Source: Chromobotia macracanthus (lineage: Eukaryota > Chordata > Actinopteri > Cypriniformes > Botiidae). Taken from it: DNA of 64,000 nucleotides. Shown one piece after another: positions 12,214 to 41,087 of this stretch (positions are counted from its first letter, which is position 1; the number at the start of each line of letters is the position of its first letter). A program made the translations under genes and the position numbers. The stretch covers positions 788,501 to 852,500 of the forward strand of contig JAZGTH010000063.1 of NCBI GenBank assembly GCA_036877525.1. The letters run 5' to 3'. The notes below the pieces were generated by a model, which did not search any database, was not told where the DNA came from, and saw nothing but the letters and a program-made list of their open reading frames with translations.

Positions 12214-15200
12214 ATGTCAGGACAGCATCTCCAGGGTCAAGAAGTGAGCTGCTGCATCAAGTATTCAATATTTGGGTTTAACATAATATTCTGGGTGAGA
12301 TGATGTTCTGTTACTGCATGTGATCGGCACTCAGTGCGTTTGTGATGCATTAAACCGCCATGTAACGATTTATTGATGAAATTATTTGATGATTACGATC
12401 AGGCAACATAAGCTCTATATGGTGTTCAGCGCTCTATATGGTGTTCAGCGCTCTATATGGTGTACAGCGCTCTATATGGTGTTCAGCGCTCTATGTACAG
12501 CGCTCTATATGGTGTTCAGCGCTCTATGTACAGCGCTCTATATGGTGTTCAGCGCTCTATGTGGTGTACAGCGCTCTATGTGGTGTTCAGCGCTCTATAT
12601 GGTGTTCAGCGCTCTATGTGGTGTACAGCGCTCTATATGGTGTTCAGCGCTCTATGTACAGCGCTCTATATGGTGTTCAGCGCTCTATATGGTGTACAGC
12701 GCTCTATATGGTGTACAGCGCTCTATGTGGTGTTCAGCGCTCTATATCGTGTACAGCGCTCTATGTGGTGTACAGCGCTCTATGTGGTGTTCAGCGCTCT
12801 ATGTGGTGTACAGCGCTCTATATGGTGTTCAGCGCTCTATATGGTGTACAGCGCTCTATATGGTGTACAGCGCTCTATGTGGTGTTCAGCGCTCTATATC
12901 GTGTACAGCGCTCTATGTGGTGTACAGCGCCCTATATGGTGTTCAGCGCTCTATATGGTGTACAGGGCTCTATCGTGTACAGCGCTCTATATGGTGTACA
13001 GCGCTCTATATGGTGTACAGCGCTCTATATGGTGTACTATATGGTATGCAAATACTAGCCCAGTAAGGAGGTCATACATTTACATTTATTGATTTAGAAA
13101 GAGCATTAAACATTTTGTCTTCTAAATGGTCATAGCTGTGATTTCTGAATAAAAAACGATTGGCCAATCAGCATTCAGGTCCGCAATGATCTGTTTTACA
13201 GTATTTTTAAGCTATATCCCTATTATAATATTTTATAGTGAATATAAAAGCTGATGATGTGATTCAGAAGTTTTGTAGTAACTGCAGTGTAAAATATTGG
13301 GCTAATATTTGCATAAATTACAAATCTTATAGAATCGAGTAATTGTAATGGATCTAATGGTAAATCTCTGATATGCTTTAGCTGGATGTTTTGATAGTAA
13401 TAGTTGGTATTTGTTCTAAATATATTTGTGAACTCCGACAACAGTGCTAATGTGAAACATTTCAGATGGCTCACATTGTTAGAAGACTGCATATGATAAC
13501 TATTTGTTTTTCATTGTTCAAGGCACAGAGAAATGGGCATGTGCAGCTTTAATGTTGCTAACAACAGGTCATTAAAAGCTGGACGTTTTGCTCTGTTGTG
13601 CTGGCTTGAGTTGGATGGAGAATGGAGCCTTTGTATGCTGCTCAGCTTTAGTCTGTTGTTGTGATCAAGACTAAAAACACAGGGTTTCATCATTCTCAGG
13701 GTTTCACAGTTTTGCAAAATAACAGTGATTTTTGTATCTAGAATTATTTCAGTTTACTTCAACCAGACAGTGGTCTTCTCCAGTATGTATTTATATAGCA
13801 TTTGAATTCTCATGTCTTACATTGAGGTGTTAGTGTCCCCACCAGCTTTCTTAACTAGTGAAGTTTCTTTGGTCAACCAGCTTCACCAGCTGAGATCCAG
13901 GTGTGCCAGATCGTAAATACAGATACTGCAGAATCTGTCTGTTATCTGGGTTTATTCTCAGTATAAGAAGAATGTGGGAGTCACTGTGACGGTACTGATT
14001 TACACAAAACAGTCCTGTGTACTGTGGAGCACTGCAGATGAAAAGACAGTGTTATAAGAGACAAAAGAGTCTTTAGACTAAAAGCACTTGGTGAAATGAA
14101 GCTGTTTGTGATATTTTCCAATGCTGGAGTTTTTCCAAAACTGTGCTGATACATGCAGCATGGTGTCAAAAGGTCCTGACCCCTCTGAAATGCTCTCTTC
14201 TTAATCACATTAGCTGAAGTTTAGTTTGACTCCACCCTGTTTAACTCTTGTAGAATCAAATGATAATTTTTGGCCCAATGGTCCCTGTTTCTTTAAAAGA
14301 CTGTGAAACCTGTTTACTGTGCTGTTCTAGAATTGAATATTCCAGTAAATATTGCACTAAATGAAGACAAACTGTCAGTCTCATGAGAAGATCCAGACGT
14401 CTGGTGAGATGTAAGAGCCAGGTTACACCACCATGTTAGAGCAGAATGAAGAACTACTTCAGAGTGTAACACAAATGACACAAGACGCTGTTGAAATAAT
14501 TAAAACATCATGCCCTGAGAGCATAAACTGAGAGGTCTTCACTCTCTGCATCTGCTGGTTATGACCTAGTGTTGGGTTAAACTGAGAGGTCTTCACTCTC
14601 TGCATCTGCTGGTTATGACCTAGTGTTGGGTTAAACTGAGAGGTCTTCACTCTCTGCATCTGCTGGTTATGACCTAGTGTTGGGTTAAACTGAGAGGTCT
14701 TCACTCTCTGCATCTGCTGGTTATGACCTAGTGTTGGGTTAAACTGAGAGGTCTTTACTCTCTACATCTGCTGGTTATGACCTAGTGTTGGGTTAAACTG
14801 AGAGGTCTTCACTCTCTGCATCTGCTGGTTATGACCTAGTGTTGGGTTAAACTGAGAGGTCTTCACTCTCTGCATCTGCTGGTTATGACCTAGTGTTGGG
14901 TTAAACTGAGAGGTCTTTACTCTCTACATCTGCTGGTTATGACCTAGTGTTGGGTTAAACTGAGAGGTCTTCACTCTCTACATCTGCTGGTTATGACCTA
15001 GTGTTGGGTTAAACTGAGAGGTCCTCACTCTCTACATCTGCTGGTTATGACCTAGTGTTGGGTTAAACTGAGAGGTCTTCACTCTCTACATCTGCTGGTT
15101 ATGACCTAGTGTTGGGTTAAACTGAGAGGTCTTCACTCTCTACATCTGCTGGTTATGACCTAGTGTTGGGTTAAACTGAGAGGTCTTCACTCTCTACATC

Positions 15201-16478
15201 TGCTGGTTATGACCTAGTGTTGGGTTAAACTGAGAGGTCTTCACTCTCTACATCTGCTGGTTATGACCTAGTGTTGGGTTAAACTGAGAGGTCTTCACTC
15301 TCTACATCTGCTGGTTATGACCTAGTGTTGGGTTAAACTGAGAGGTCTTCACTCTCTACATCTGCTGGTTATGACCTAGTGTTGGGTTAAACTGAGAGGT
15401 CTTCACTCTCTACATCTGCTGGTTATGACCTAGTGTTGGGTTAAACTGAGAGGTCCTCACTCTCTACATCTGCTGGTTATGACCTAGCGTTTTGCCATCT
15501 TTTTACTTCTAATGTTCACTGTACAGCAGGCTCACTAGAGAGGGTGTTTTTGTGTGTCTGGCGAATACCATTCCTGGTTTATCTGGTGATAGATTTAGAT
15601 AAAGAGCTGCGTTTCTGTTTACTGACACTCCAGAGAAAAACACAGTTTTTTCCCAGAATAGTTTTGCCCTGAAATGAAGCCATCATCTCAGAGCAGTGTA
15701 AAGGCTAAATGTCTGGACTGGAGTTAGTTTTTTGTTAGGTTAGGATTATGTGTTTGCAGGAGCCCCAGTCTTAGAAACAGAATATTCTCTTCAGCACTAC
15801 TTCTGAAGTACATGAGATGTCTGTGGAGATAAAGGGATTGTTGTCAGTAGTTTTCTATATAAACCTTGTGTTTTTCTATGGTTGTTACATACTTCTGGAA
15901 TCCTGCATTAGATGAGAGGATTGTTCTGCTGTGGGGTGTTTACAATCTGCTGTAATGTTTCTTGTCTCTTTGAGAACTGCATCAAGAACTGCCCTGTTTC
16001 TTACTGAGTTTCAGGACAGTGTGTCTGTCATTGAGTGACAAGCTTTAGTTTCCATTCCCTACAATAGCAGAATGCTCCAAACCTGACTCCTATAAACAAT
16101 TGCTAGGATTTGTTGGCTAGCATTAAAACAATCTTTGCAAAAGAAACAGCCTTTGAAATTGTGTACACGGTTCATTCATTTGCATCTTGAACAGTAATGC
16201 ATTATCTTATTTTGTAGTTGCTGGGCATGGCTTTCTTGGGAATTGGATTGTGGGCATGGAGTGAGAAGGTAAAAGAAAACATAAGTATATAGTATACTGG
16301 GCATAAGTATAGTTTTAGCCAGTTATTAATATTGACTGGAACTTAATTTAAAGTATTTGTAAGTGAAGCTGAGATGTTTAATGGTCTTCACAGAAAACAA
16401 ATTTACTGTAAAATATGTGCTGATTTGTGTCTACAGAAATGAATCAGGATTATAACATTTTGGGATACAGTTCATTCA

Positions 16479-16530
<52 letters not shown>

Positions 16531-18386
16531 GGAGTTCTGTCTAATATCTCCTCCATTACTGATCTGGGTGGATTTGATCCGGTGTGGTTGTTTCTGGTGG
16601 TTGGAGGTGTGATGTTCATTCTGGGTTTTGCTGGCTGTATCGGGGCCCTGAGGGAAAACACCTTCCTGCTCAAATTTGTATGTTTATAGCAGTAATAACA
16701 GTGGTATCAGAAGGCTGCAGTTAAAGCACTGCTTAATGAAAGCGTATTTGTCGCTCTGCCAGTTTTCCGTGTTTTTAGGGATGATCTTCTTTCTGGAGCT
16801 GACCACTGGAGTTCTGGCCTTTGTCTTTAAAGACTGGATTAAAGATCAGCTCAACTTCTTCATCAACAACAACATACGAGCGTACAGAGATGACATTGAT
16901 TTGCAGAACCTCATCGACTTCACTCAGGAATATGTGAGCATAAATATAAAGACCCTTTTTAAGTGGCAATTGCTTGATTAAAGATACTGTCATCTTATTT
17001 ACTTGCTGATCTTGACAGACAGACAAAACAAAGCATTGAATATAAGCACCAAATGCTCATATAATGGATAGACCTGGTTGGCTTTATTTGATACTGCTGA
17101 CTACGGTTGAAACGCTGACTGCGGTTGTGTTTGTTCTTCTGAAGTGGGAATGTTGTGGGGCGTTTGGAGCAGATGACTGGAACCTGAACATGTACTTTAA
17201 CTGCACAGAGACGAATGCCAGCCGAGAGAGATGTGGCGTGCCTTTCTCCTGCTGCACCAAAAACCCTGCGGTGAGAGGAAAACATATCCAAACAAAAATA
17301 CCAAAAGTACTATTGTACCACATTACTGTCATATTGTTTGAACTATGGGTGTCGAAGCAGAACAGATGTGAGTGGGTCCTGAGTGAGGATAATACAGTAG
17401 CACCATGGCTTTAATATCAGCACATAGCACTAGTACAACAACTAGCTTCACTCAATGACCAGGATTCAAAGAGCTGCTAACACTGGTTGATTGATGTACT
17501 GTAGCTAGCTAGCTAACCTAGCAAAACATCAGATAACTGTTAGCGTGAATAACAGTGTAAGTGTAACTGTAATTCAGTGTAAAAGCAACAGGTGAACAAA
17601 TGATGAACGTTTAAGAACTTAAACTGCAGCTTGTTTAGTGAAGTATGTGCTCACACAGCCAGAGCCACCTGAGCAGCAGGGAGTGAAAACACAGGAATGG
17701 AGTTTCATTTATATGGACTCTGAATGAGCCAAGTGGAATGGATTTGAGGAAGCAGCGGCGGCGGCTGTAGCTAAAATGTGGAATGGAGTTTTGTTTACTA
17801 GGGCATTCCTCAAGTCGAATGGATTTGACTGATGGTGCTCTGAAAAGTGAGTGGGCCCAATATCATTGGTTAAAAAGTTGGTGGGATACAATGGTTCTGA
17901 CGCCCATTTACAACATTTACCAAGGAAATACTGTTATACAAAAATACCAGCAAAAATACAAAAATGCTATATATCAGTGTATGATATTAACATTTGAGAC
18001 AACATTGTGTTGTGTGATAACATGCTGTCTCACCTAAAAGCTTTCATAGCCAAAAATAAATCAATTTCTTTCTTGGCATCATTTGCATGCCACCATATCT
18101 GTGATTTAAAAGAGACTGAAAACGGGGGAAAGTGTTTTTTAAAGAAACAATACAGTGAGTGACAGCACTAGCAAGTGACAGCACCAAGCGAGAATTTAAA
18201 ACAGGCCTACGTGCACTGAGTAAAAATAACATTTTACACACAGACACAGGCAGGATAACATCTAAAGCAAAGAGGAAGGAGTTATGGCATGTTATGAGCT
18301 GTTTACCCGGTTGAGGAAAAAACCTTTAATTTTTTTTTAATTAAAAAGGTTTGGCCCCCTCCCCCAAAAGAAGGGGGGGGGGGGGG

Positions 18387-18428
<42 letters not shown>

Positions 18429-18466
18429 TTTTTTTTTTTTTAAAAATAAAAAAAAAAAAAATAAAT

Positions 18467-18528
<62 letters not shown>

Positions 18529-19403
18529 TATTTTTAAAAAAAAAAACCCCCCTTTTTTTTTTTTTTTTTTTAGATACTTTCATCCAGCAGTTTCAAGTCT
18601 TTTCACTTTACTCACACTGTCAGCATGTTTGTGTCACTGGTGTGTATTAATTGTTTTCCAGGAGGATGTTATCAACACACAGTGTGGATATGACGTTCGG
18701 GTAAAATCTGTGAGTCACACTCCATCATCACTTTGAGAGGAAAGAATTCATTTTCCATGATGCTGCTGTTCCAAATAAACACACATCTAGATGTTAATAT
18801 AATGTGATGCCTTCCAAACAAATATCAATTATATCAACAAATACATCAGCCCATTTATCGCAGTGACCTCATTTAACACTACGCAGCCATCTGATTGATT
18901 AGTTGTAGCGTTAAGATCCTGCCTGGTATTTATGACCAGCTGCCTTACATTATCTCTTACATATGTTAATTCACATCCTAATATCAGGTTTTTATAGTTA
19001 GCCTTGCAAGTGCTTTATACTTAATTGGTATGTCTCTCATTTAACATTATTATTTAGGGTGTGTGATGTTTATACCCTTATGTCATACACACATGTGGAG
19101 AGAAGACGGATGTGTCCTGATATCAACCTTTGTTCCTGATTAGGATACAGAGCAGAAGATGTATATCCATGTCAAAGGCTGTGTGCCACAGTTTGAGAAG
19201 TGGTTACAGGACAATCTGACAGTAGTGGCTGGTGTCTTCATAGGCATCGCTCTGCTGCAGGTGAGAACACACCTCTGCCATGTCTCACTCTGTTCTGTTC
19301 AATATTTGTCTCATTTAATTGTAATATTTGTTTGCAGATATTTGGAATATGCCTTGCACAGAATTTAGTGAGCGATATTGAAGCCGTGAGGGCCAGCTGG
19401 TAA
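12214..19403 (+). CDS. tspan5: Tetraspanin-5
   Basis: Four-pass plasma-membrane tetraspanin of the TspanC8 group, whose members escort the metalloprotease ADAM10 out of the ER. Coding exons: 12214-12294, 16218-16268, 16531-16677, 16763-16933, 17145-17270, 18662-18709, 19144-19260, 19338-19403. All eight junctions are in phase 0. The sum is 807 bases or 268 aa, the length of human TSPAN5. The first ATG of an ATGATG pair (12211) has T at -3; the second (12214) has A at -3 and gives the conserved MSG start. Exon 1 ends TM1's beginning (GFNIIFW). TM2 contains MFILGFAGCIGALREN. The large loop carries CCG, PFSCC and further cysteines, eight in all, which defines TspanC8. The protein ends SDIEAVRASW, exactly as in TSPAN5. 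Intron 1 is about 3.9 kb and holds two minisatellites. The neighbour rap1gds1 is the same as in human, which supports the assignment. Confidence 0.97.
12412..13044. repeat. 19-bp minisatellite, about 32 copies
   Basis: Unit GCTCTATATGGTGTTCAGC with TTC/TAC and ATA/GTG variants. Some shortened units lack the GGTG segment. It lies in tspan5 intron 1 and starts about 120 bp after exon 1. The frames it opens on the plus strand are not genes. Confidence 0.96.
14525..15488. repeat. 54-bp minisatellite, about 18 copies
   Basis: Unit begins AAACTGAGAGGTCTTCACTC and ends CTAGTGTTGGGTT. Copies fall into types by CTCTGCATC versus CTCTACATC and by GTCTTC, GTCTTT or GTCCTC. GCATC copies cluster at the left and ACATC copies at the right, showing block-wise spread of variants. 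It is in tspan5 intron 1. Confidence 0.96.
16485..16529. repeat. (TC)n microsatellite at the 3' splice site of tspan5 exon 3
   Basis: About 22 TC units run directly into the CAG acceptor at 16528-16530. The microsatellite therefore forms the polypyrimidine tract for exon 3. Confidence 0.9.
18312..18575. repeat. Homopolymer runs, possible assembly artefact
   Basis: Long alternating runs of A and T, with a run of about 14 G and short C runs, inside tspan5 intron 5. Nothing biological that I know looks like this over 260 bases. It resembles a poorly resolved consensus. Confidence 0.85.
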
Positions 19404-19869
19404 GAACATGAACACCAACTAGACATTTCTTCATGATATCTTTAAACTGCTTCTGCTAGTCTTCTGCACACTGTATCTGCAAACGCTCTGTTCATGTAAA
19501 AGTGCTCTCAGTAAAAGACAAAATTAACCCCTTTGCTTCCAGTACACATGAATGAGTTTGTGCTTTGAAAGGTGCAGTCAGTAACTGTAACTTACTGCAT
19601 GTTGCACAGGCCAACAGCTTTTACTCAGATTAGTGCCACCTTGTGGAACAAACAAGAAATGTTGTTCATACTCTCACACAGGTTTAAATGTGTAGACAGT
19701 TCGATTTGTTATATTATGTTACCTAGCATCTAGTGCAGATCTAATGCTTACTCTCATGAGATTTAGGTGTAGTTCTTTTAACATTAGATGTAAAGGTCTT
19801 AGTTTTTCTGTCCAAGGTAATGTAGTTTTTTAATGTGAGATTTTTAGCTACTGTACAATTTAGATGTTT

Positions 19870-19875
19870 AATAAA
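19870..19875 (+). terminator. tspan5: Candidate polyadenylation signal for tspan5
   Basis: AATAAA 467 bases after the stop. Human TSPAN5 mRNAs have long 3' UTRs, so this may be only a proximal site. Confidence 0.4.
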
Positions 19876-21985
19876 ATGGTAGCAGAGCCAGTTTAAACTT
19901 TCTTAATCTTTTTGACACCGAGACATGCCACAGCCCAACCCGCTGTGCCCTGCCCCCTATGTTCCACACTGCCATAGCCATGCCTACTCACCTCACACCT
20001 TCACTTTTCCCTCATGCCTTTATCAGGGTTCCGCACCCCCCCCCCCCCCTTTACATTGTACGCCGCCCCCTGCCCCCCTCCAGCCAGAAAGCCTCTGTGT
20101 ACTCCTGAAGGGGGTGCTCACCGGTGGGTGTGAAAGTATGCCTGCTAGTTCTGTCTGCTCTGTTCTCTTCTAGATAAACTCTAGTTTGTTTCTCCTTCAT
20201 TGGAAGGTTAATGAGAACGTATGTTTGCTTTTACCTGATGCTACACACCCACACACATCTGAACATCTCATTCATGTGTGATACAAAGATAAGAAATGCC
20301 TAGCTCATGTTTTACCCTTAAAAATCAAAAGAAAAGACATACTTCTGCTTAGAGTGTCCTATTTTAGGATTCTTTTTGTGACGTTATTTACATAACAATA
20401 AGGCTAGTATACATGCAGTTATCATGTACACTAGCAGTTGATTAATTTCACTTTTTACTGTTTTAATTACATTTTTCTTTTTATATTTAATGACTTTTTT
20501 AAGCCTCATGTTAAGCTGTGCACCCCAGACTCTCTCTCCAGCTCTTGCCCTGATTATAACCTGATATTCCAGCTGTAGTCCATCCCAAAGCAGTTGTGTT
20601 TACTGTGATTAGAGGCATACATTTTCTGTTGTAAATTGTCTTTTGTAAAAAAAAACTATAGAATATATGTACAGAACATTCGGGGTTATTCAAAATATTC
20701 TGGAAATATTCACAATATACATAATATTCTGTGTTGTATAACTAAAGCTGTCAGAATCTGTTAAGTGCTGTGAATTTGACCCATACATCACTGTGTTGAC
20801 AGAAACACAGCACAGCATGTGTATGGGGCAGCTGTTGTACATCTGACACAGATGCCATTGATATGATCCAGAATGTTTTCTCATTTTGCCCTTACACAAT
20901 CAAATCTGATAGTTTGGTTTTTATAATCACATTTACATTTGTCCATTTTCTTTCATGCAGTTTGTTCACATGAAGTGGCAGCTAGTCATTCAGACACTCA
21001 CAGGTATTAATTCTCTTTTATAATGCAGACTCTATAACACCTGCCAGAAAACGTCTGTGCTGCTGTATTTCTGAACTGCTGTTTTCTGTGCAGTCAGATC
21101 CGTAGAAGCTGAGGAACACAAGCATCATCTGTGAACACCTGCATCATCTGTATATACAGCTACCTTTATAGATTTTTGTGTCAAAATGAGTGAAATGTGA
21201 GAAAATGTGTGTCTGTGCATCAGAATGTCATGGTGTGTGAGTAGGTGTCTGTGTATTTGAGCATCAGTGAGAAAACTGTCTAACATCATTATTGTTTAGT
21301 TTATATTGTTGTTGCGGGTTCCAACATTCAACATCCAGTAGCATTGTATTAGAATTGGGGTAAAAATTTGAATTAATATAAAAGCCACTTGCATTCCAGT
21401 AATATTAGGGCAAACTGCAGGTTGTGTTCTTTAAACACAATCAGAGGTGGACATGGTCCCTTACACTAATGAATTAAAAGTTATTTAAAAATGTCTCATT
21501 GACAAACAATTTCTAATACAAAATGTACCATACCAGTAATGTATCAACTGAACATGAGCTGTAATTTCCAAATGCAGGACTGCTGCGTTTTTTAAGCACT
21601 TATATGATGCTACTACATGTATTACATGGCTCTTGTTAGTGTACATCACTGAACAGCTTCTAACACACTGTATTTACTGTAAAGGTCACATGATGTAGTT
21701 TCAGTGATGACAGTGCATTTTATTGAGAACTTTGTTGCTTACAGTGAAAAGGGACGTTTGATCTTAAGCTCAAATTAACATTTTATAAGTCTGAACCAGC
21801 GTTCTACTGGAGGTTAAACTGAACAGTTTCACTTCATTTAGGCACCATTTACTGGATGCTCCAGCAATAAGAACATTATAAAAGTTCTCAATACATTAAA
21901 TTGGAAAGTTTTTTTTGTCTGTTATTACTCAACCTTAAAACAAAAACATTTCAATATATAAACAATAGTTCACAGAGCAAACAGC
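19876..21985. other. Spacer between the tspan5 and rap1gds1 3' ends
   Basis: Mostly unique sequence with a C-run (20038-20049). No exon is supported. It may contain distal 3' UTR of either convergent gene. Confidence 0.5.
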
Positions 21986-22095
21986 TTTATTTGATGTTCA
22001 ACAGTGTTGTCATGAGGGGAAACACAAGCGTAAAAGACAGACAGACAGTAACACTGAGATCCAGAGCACACGTCATACCATGCACAGTGTGCAGC

Positions 22096-22128
<33 letters not shown>

Positions 22129-22129
22129 G
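22096..22129. repeat. (CAT)n microsatellite
   Basis: About 11 uninterrupted CAT/ATC units in the likely 3' UTR of rap1gds1. Confidence 0.9.
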
Positions 22130-22619
22130 CTGTTTCCTCACCTCCTGATCAGTCAACTTCAAAGTTGGGGATAGTTTGTTAGATGTTAGGTGTCATGTTA
22201 GAAACCTCAATGAATGCTTTTGACTGTATAACGAACCAGATTCATCATAAAGCTATTTAAAAATCAGAGCAAAAAACAATCGTCACCAGCAACTATTTTA
22301 ATAGGTTTAAATCTTTCATGTACAATTTATCAATGACATTTACAGCCATAATTTCAGTTTATATTTGTAAGGTTGTTACCGTAGATATATTGGACTGCCA
22401 GATGGTTCTTTAAGGGTACAAACACAAGAACTGGTTTACCTCATAAAATGGGCAGAGTACAGTGATTTTCACAGTATCAGACATGCAGAGAGATGCATGT
22501 TTTCTAAGATACTGGACAGAATGGAAAGGCAGCTCAACATGCTAAACAAGACACTTTCTCAAAGGAAAACTGTACCACAGCATCAAACATTCACAAACAG
22601 TGTCTTTAATATCATTCAG

Positions 22620-22625
22620 TTTATT
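22620..22625 (-). terminator. rap1gds1: Candidate polyadenylation signal for rap1gds1
   Basis: TTTATT on the plus strand is AATAAA on the gene's strand, about 1.07 kb after the stop. A second one lies at 21986-21991 (about 1.7 kb after the stop), so alternative 3' ends are possible. Confidence 0.4.
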
Positions 22626-23698
22626 TGCTCAGTGAAACTGGTGGAATCTGAAGTTGATTTCCCACAAAATCGCAGATACTCTCAAATACACAAAAACACG
22701 TTTTCCTGCGAACCCAAGAACTCTGGGCCTAATGAAGGGCCATGGCTAAAATGTACAAGCGCAATTCAAAGTCAATTCATTTTTATGGGTGAGGCCCTTT
22801 TTGTCCAGGCCCAATGACATTGCGATACTACTGTATAATGGACCTTACTGATGGACCTGATCAGGAACGAGTGATATAGGGTAAACAGTTATAACATCAA
22901 CTTGACAAGATGTACACTGCCTTTGAAATGCTAAAAGTCTTGTTTCTGAGGACATCAGATGAAACATCAGCCTTTGTTCTTCAGAAGACTAACCTTTGTT
23001 CATACATCTTCACAAGAGTATAGTAAGCCATTCTTGTAAATACTAATGATTTTGTAACAGACAGTGAAATGGAATTAGTTCTTTCCAGTATAGCTAATGG
23101 CTCCACAGATATGAATCATACAAGGCATGAGGACCAGAAGGAAAAAGGTCCATACTGGTCCAGAGGTCCCCTATACAGTACAAACACAGTTCTCTACTCT
23201 TGTATGTAAAAGGAGAGGGAAAAGGCAGGGGAAGGGGGCGGAGTCAAAGATTAGATGCAGCATGTGGGTGTGGCCTGAATGGCACAGACACATCAATAAA
23301 CTGGACAATAAAAAAACATGCACAAGTTGGTTGCTATTTAAGCTCTTACAAGTCATGAAAGCATTACAATGTCCTATTTCACAGCCAACATCCATTGTTT
23401 CTATTTTAAACTTTAATTTTAGAGCAATAATTGTACAGTGGATGTTTTTTTAATCACAGCTATGGTCTTTTATAAATTTGCTGTTCAGTTATGAATCTAT
23501 TGCAGAAGTTTGTCTACAAAATATGGCCGCTCACTGTAGCGCAGCTCTGTGTGTTTGGAGCAGACAGTGTGGAAGCAGGATCACGACGAGGGCCTGTAGC
23601 ACAAGATGAGAGTGAACAACAGCTTGGCACATGACAATGAGTGTGTGTGTGTGTGCAGATGGGAGGCAGGCGGGCTGGAGATGGAGTGTAAGTGTCTT

Positions 23699-39955
<16,257 letters not shown>

Positions 39956-40300
39956 TTGGCTAGAGTGTCTGTAGAGGACTAACCCGCGCAGTAATCTTTA
40001 GCTGGGTTCTGGATCGGTTTTGGTTCGCTTGTCACACAGATATCCGGGCAGGGCCACCTTAACCCACGCTTCTCCGGCAATACAGTGAGAAGAGCTCCCG
40101 GACAGACGCACACCCGAGCTCGAGCGCCGGACGCTGACGGGTTACGTGACGTCACTGAGCTGACGGCCGACCCCCATCACACCAGAAGCGCTTAATGTGC
40201 TTCCTGCTACACCAGGCGGACAGACCCGCCCCCCTGCTGCGGATTGGCTAGTGGCTTGTACAGGATGTTCTTTTCTGGAAGGCGATTGGTTGAAAATGTT
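39956..40300 (-). promoter_or_regulatory. rap1gds1: rap1gds1 CpG-rich promoter with CRE and CCAAT boxes
   Basis: GC-rich segment immediately upstream of the ATG exon. It contains a perfect palindromic cAMP-response element TGACGTCA (40147-40154), a GC box (CCCGCCCCCC, about 40225) and GATTGG at 40242 and 40284, which read as CCAAT on the gene's strand. No TATA box is evident. Confidence 0.65.
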
Positions 40301-40329
40301 GTCGTGAAATAAACCACGCCCGCTTATAT

Positions 40330-41087
40330 TTGTTCTCGCCCAGATGGGTGATTGTATAAAACGAAAACAAATGAACGCCTAAATAAATAAACAAAAAATA
40401 AATACATAATACATAGATTAACGGGTTTAAAAAACTGACAGAGAGACAGCAAATCATTTTTACAGGAAATGATTTATTCTGAATTATTGCAGGTTTAATA
40501 GTCCATTACTACTGAGATACGAGATTCTCCCAAAACCAGCGGCGTTTAAAGCGCTCATGTGTGAAGCACTTACTGCTTATTCCCTCGTGTATTTCAGATA
40601 CTAAATTATCTCGCATTTGACGGATTTATGAATTTGTTAGCAATGCATATAAATGATACGCTGCAGATGTGAGCATAACATGCAACATTTATCATATACA
40701 AAACAAAGCAGTAGAGTCACATACAACTTCCAGAAATCTGAACTGTTGATCTTTATAACAAACCAGTAGCAATACATTTCCACATTCCCATTTTTAAATA
40801 AATCTCCCAAAACAACACATTTTAGCGCAACATCTGGAAACGGGAAACCACTCAAAGTTCAGTTTTTAATAATGAATAAAATTATAGTCGATGAAGAAAC
40901 CTTTTTGCAATGTCCTTGTGCTGGATTTGTCATGTTGAATTTCAATATATAAATAAATTACACATACATACAAAATGCGAAATAACTAAATATGCAAACA
41001 GCAAATGAAACTGTTCTGCGCTCACTGTCTGAAGATGCAGATATTCATTTTTCCGTTCAACTCCACAAGGCGGCAGCATCGTACCAC
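40330..41087. other. Intergenic spacer
   Basis: Unique AT-rich sequence between the rap1gds1 promoter and the 30-bp array. No exon seen. Confidence 0.5.

Noticed and set aside
11486..13092. Tyr/Ile-rich and Trp/Cys-rich open frames around tspan5 exon 1
   Set aside because: They arise from the AT-rich and 19-bp tandem arrays; several frames are open in parallel.
14525..15488. Regular 54-bp repeats considered as a CRISPR-like array
   Set aside because: The repeats are contiguous with no unique spacers, the genome is vertebrate and there are no cas genes. It is a minisatellite.
16676..16981. Separate 101-codon gene
   Set aside because: It is tspan5 exon 4 (16763-16933) read on into flanking introns. 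Splice sites and phase define the true limits.
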